Part shown: positions 6,338 to 7,833 of the stretch, one piece after another
How the letters are laid out: every line of letters starts with the position of its first letter
Position numbering within the stretch: position 1 is the first letter of the stretch
DNA from: an uncultured Dermatophilus sp.
GTDB lineage: Bacteria > Actinomycetota > Actinomycetes > Actinomycetales > Dermatophilaceae
DNA: 7,833 bases
Assembly: GCA_945876925.1 (NCBI GenBank)
Contig: CAMCQD010000075.1
Location: 1-7,833 of the forward strand
Reading direction: 5' to 3'
Notes under the pieces: model-generated
Databases searched by the model: none
What the model was told of the DNA's origin: nothing
Seen by the model: the letters and a program-made list of their open reading frames with translations, nothing else
Program-made: the position numbers and the translations under genes

Positions 6338-6366
6338 TTACCTGGGAGGAGAGCAGTCACTAGCTA
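6338..6366 (+). promoter_or_regulatory. Candidate promoter of the DUF2342 gene
   Basis: TTACCT (6338-6343) and TAGCTA (6361-6366) are separated by 17 bases in a locally AT-richer stretch. Transcription would start near 6373, giving a leader of about 18 bases with the ribosome site inside. Both boxes are only partial consensus matches. Confidence 0.35.
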
Positions 6367-6380
6367 ACGCACTACAGCGC

Positions 6381-6385
6381 AGGAG
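6381..6385 (+). promoter_or_regulatory. Ribosome binding site of the DUF2342 gene
   Basis: AGGAG lies five bases before the ATG at 6391, a near-ideal arrangement that fixes the start. Confidence 0.75.
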
Positions 6386-6390
6386 CGAGC

Positions 6391-7833
6391 ATGCCGCAGA
6401 ATCCGAACCCGCCGCGGGACCCCGCAGATGAACCCGACTTCCTGGAGATGCTGCAGCGGATGTTCGCCGCGCCCGACGCCGGCCCGCTGCGGGACGCGCT
6501 CTCCCAGATGGGCATCGACCAGCTCGGCCCGGCTGAGATGAACCTGCTCGCCGGGCAGCTGAGCGCGTTCTTCTCCGCCGCGCCCGAGGAGGGCCTCAAT
6601 ATCGCCCTGTGCTCGGATATCGCCCGCAAGACCGTTGCCGCCGCGGGAGATGCGACCGTCTCCGCCCCGGCGGCCGCCACCGTGGACCAGGCCGTGCGGG
6701 TGGCCTCGCTGTGGGTTGACGCGGCCTGCTCCTTCGACAGCCAGCCGGTCAGGGTGCATGCCTGGTCCCGCGCGGAGTGGGTGGAAGCCACCATCGGCAC
6801 CTGGGCCGACCTGGTGGGGCCGCTGGCTGCGGGCGTCAGCGACGCCATCACCGATGCGCTGGCCAAGCAGCTCGAGCAGTTCGGGGACGGGGAGCTGCCG
6901 CAGGTTCCCGGCATGCCGCCGCTGCCGTCCGGGGCGAGCCTGCCGGCGTTCATGGGCCAGCTCAAGCCGATGATGGCCCGGATGAGCGGATCGGTCTTCG
7001 GGGCCCAGTTCGGCCAGGCCGTGGGCACCCTGGCCGGGCAGGTGACCAGCGGCACCGAGGTGGGCCTGCCGCTCGTGCCGCCCGGCGTGGTGGCGATGCT
7101 GCCGGCCAATGTGGGTGCCTTCGGGGAAGGCCTGGAAATCGACGCCCATGAGGTGCTGCTGTACCTGTCCGCCCGGGAATGCGCCCGGGTGCGGCTGTTC
7201 TCCGACGTCACGTGGCTGGGCCCGCAGCTGGTCAGCGCGGTGCAGGCGTACGCCAGCGACATCTCGATCGACACCGGCCGGATCGAGGCCGCAGTCGCTC
7301 AGCTCGACCCCAGCGATCTCGGGCAGATGCAGGAGGCCCTGGCCGGGGAGCTGTTCTCCCCCGAGCCCAGCCCGGCCCAGCTGAGCGCGCTGAGCCGGCT
7401 GGAGACCCTGCTCGCCCTCGTGGAGGGCTGGGTGGACGTCGTCGCCGACCGCGCTACCCGCGAGCATCTGCCGCATGCGGCCGCGCTGGGCGAGGCCGTG
7501 CGCCGCCGCCGGGCCACCGGGGGCCCGGCCGAGGAGGTCTTCGGACGGCTGGTCGGGCTCGAGCTGCGCCCGCGCCGGATGCGCGACGCCGCCAACCTGT
7601 TCGCCGCGCTGGAGAACGCCGGCGGGCAGGCCCTGCGCGACCGCGCCTGGGACAACCCGGATTCGGCACCTAGCGCGGAGGACCTGGACGACGTGCTCGG
7701 CTACGTCGACCGGGCGGTCGCCGGGGGCACCCGCGATGACGTCGACCTGGCCCTGGAGCAGCTGCTGGCCGACGCCAGCGGCACCGGCGAGGGCCCCGCG
7801 GCCTCCGGTGGCGGAGATCCGGCCGGCGAGGGC
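6391..7833 (+). CDS. DUF2342 / zincin_2 putative zinc-dependent metalloprotease (3' end cut off)
   Basis: 481 codons are open to the window edge without a stop. The protein matches the actinobacterial zincin_2 family (PF10103, TIGR03624-like 'putative hydrolase'), whose substrate is unknown to me. Recognisable parts: an N-terminal helical region; SRAEWVEATIGTWADLV (about 128-144); a glycine zipper G204-G208-G212-G216; NVGAFGEGLE followed by the presumed metal-site helix YLSARECARVRLF (258-270); LVEGWVDVV (343-351) with Glu345; and the strongly conserved RRRRATGGPAEEVFGRLVGLELRPRRMRDAA (371-401). Where I recall relatives having RExxH in that helix, this one has Arg262-Glu263-Cys264-Ala265-Arg266, so zinc binding is doubtful. 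Residues after about 468 are Gly/Ala-rich, suggesting the end is near. It is divergent from moaE. Family call is strong; enzyme activity is uncertain. Confidence 0.9.
   Translation, partial: MPQNPNPPRDPADEPDFLEMLQRMFAAPDAGPLRDALSQMGIDQLGPAEMNLLAGQLSAFFSAAPEEGLNIALCSDIARKTVAAAGDATVSAPAAATVDQAVRVASLWVDAACSFDSQPVRVHAWSRAEWVEATIGTWADLVGPLAAGVSDAITDALAKQLEQFGDGELPQVPGMPPLPSGASLPAFMGQLKPMMARMSGSVFGAQFGQAVGTLAGQVTSGTEVGLPLVPPGVVAMLPANVGAFGEGLEIDAHEVLLYLSARECARVRLFSDVTWLGPQLVSAVQAYASDISIDTGRIEAAVAQLDPSDLGQMQEALAGELFSPEPSPAQLSALSRLETLLALVEGWVDVVADRATREHLPHAAALGEAVRRRRATGGPAEEVFGRLVGLELRPRRMRDAANLFAALENAGGQALRDRAWDNPDSAPSAEDLDDVLGYVDRAVAGGTRDDVDLALEQLLADASGTGEGPAASGGGDPAGEG

Noticed and set aside
5973..6390. 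Riboswitch in the moaE upstream region
   Set aside because: I compared it by eye with molybdenum-cofactor, SAM-IV, TPP, FMN, cobalamin and c-di-AMP hallmark sequences and saw none of the conserved cores.
6364..7476. 370-codon minus-strand open frame opposite the DUF2342 gene
   Set aside because: Shadow of the strongly conserved plus-strand gene, which has a good ribosome site and family blocks; the minus product is low-complexity.

Overview
The window is high-GC DNA with long antisense shadow frames, GTG/TTG starts and a leaderless-looking start. Its gene families (UPF0182 membrane protein, PPA1359-family protein, YlbL-like PDZ/Lon protease, DUF2342 'zincin_2' protein) are typical of Actinomycetota. 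The initiator tRNA has a C1:U72 mismatch and no encoded CCA, which fits that phylum. I cannot name the genus from the sequence.

Layout, left to right: (i) 1-186: an initiator tRNA-fMet gene on the minus strand, as a compact unit with its own -35/-10 promoter (199-227) and an intrinsic terminator (69-104). (ii) 187-452: an intergenic stretch with a strong hairpin (390-420), probably the end of the next transcript. (iii) 453-3626, minus: a 1057-residue UPF0182 multi-pass membrane protein with a large extracytoplasmic domain and low-complexity ends. (iv) 3627-3948: a 322-bp divergent intergenic region, very GC-rich, with a twice-repeated palindromic hairpin motif and an AT-rich patch. (v) 3949-4485, plus: a small PPA1359-family protein of unknown function. 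(vi) 4498-5565, minus: a membrane-anchored PDZ plus Lon-type Ser/Lys protease (YlbL family), convergent with (v) across a 12-bp gap. (vii) 5547-5972, minus: moaE, the large subunit of molybdopterin synthase, overlapping the start of the protease gene and probably translated together with it. (viii) 5973-6390: a 418-bp divergent intergenic region rich in inverted and direct repeats. (ix) 6391 to the window end, plus: a DUF2342 putative zinc-dependent metalloprotease, cut off by the window edge.

Taken together this is mostly a conserved actinobacterial housekeeping neighbourhood. From memory, M. tuberculosis has a comparable set at Rv3193c (UPF0182), Rv3194c (PDZ/Lon protease) and Rv3195 (DUF2342). 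A membrane-anchored protease, a giant membrane protein and a protease-fold protein kept side by side suggest a shared cell-envelope role, but that is inference. I see no phage, transposon, CRISPR array or obvious defence system. The points most worth a second look are the degenerate metal-binding motif of the DUF2342 protein, the structured intergenic region at 5973-6390, and the unexplained co-conservation of these families.
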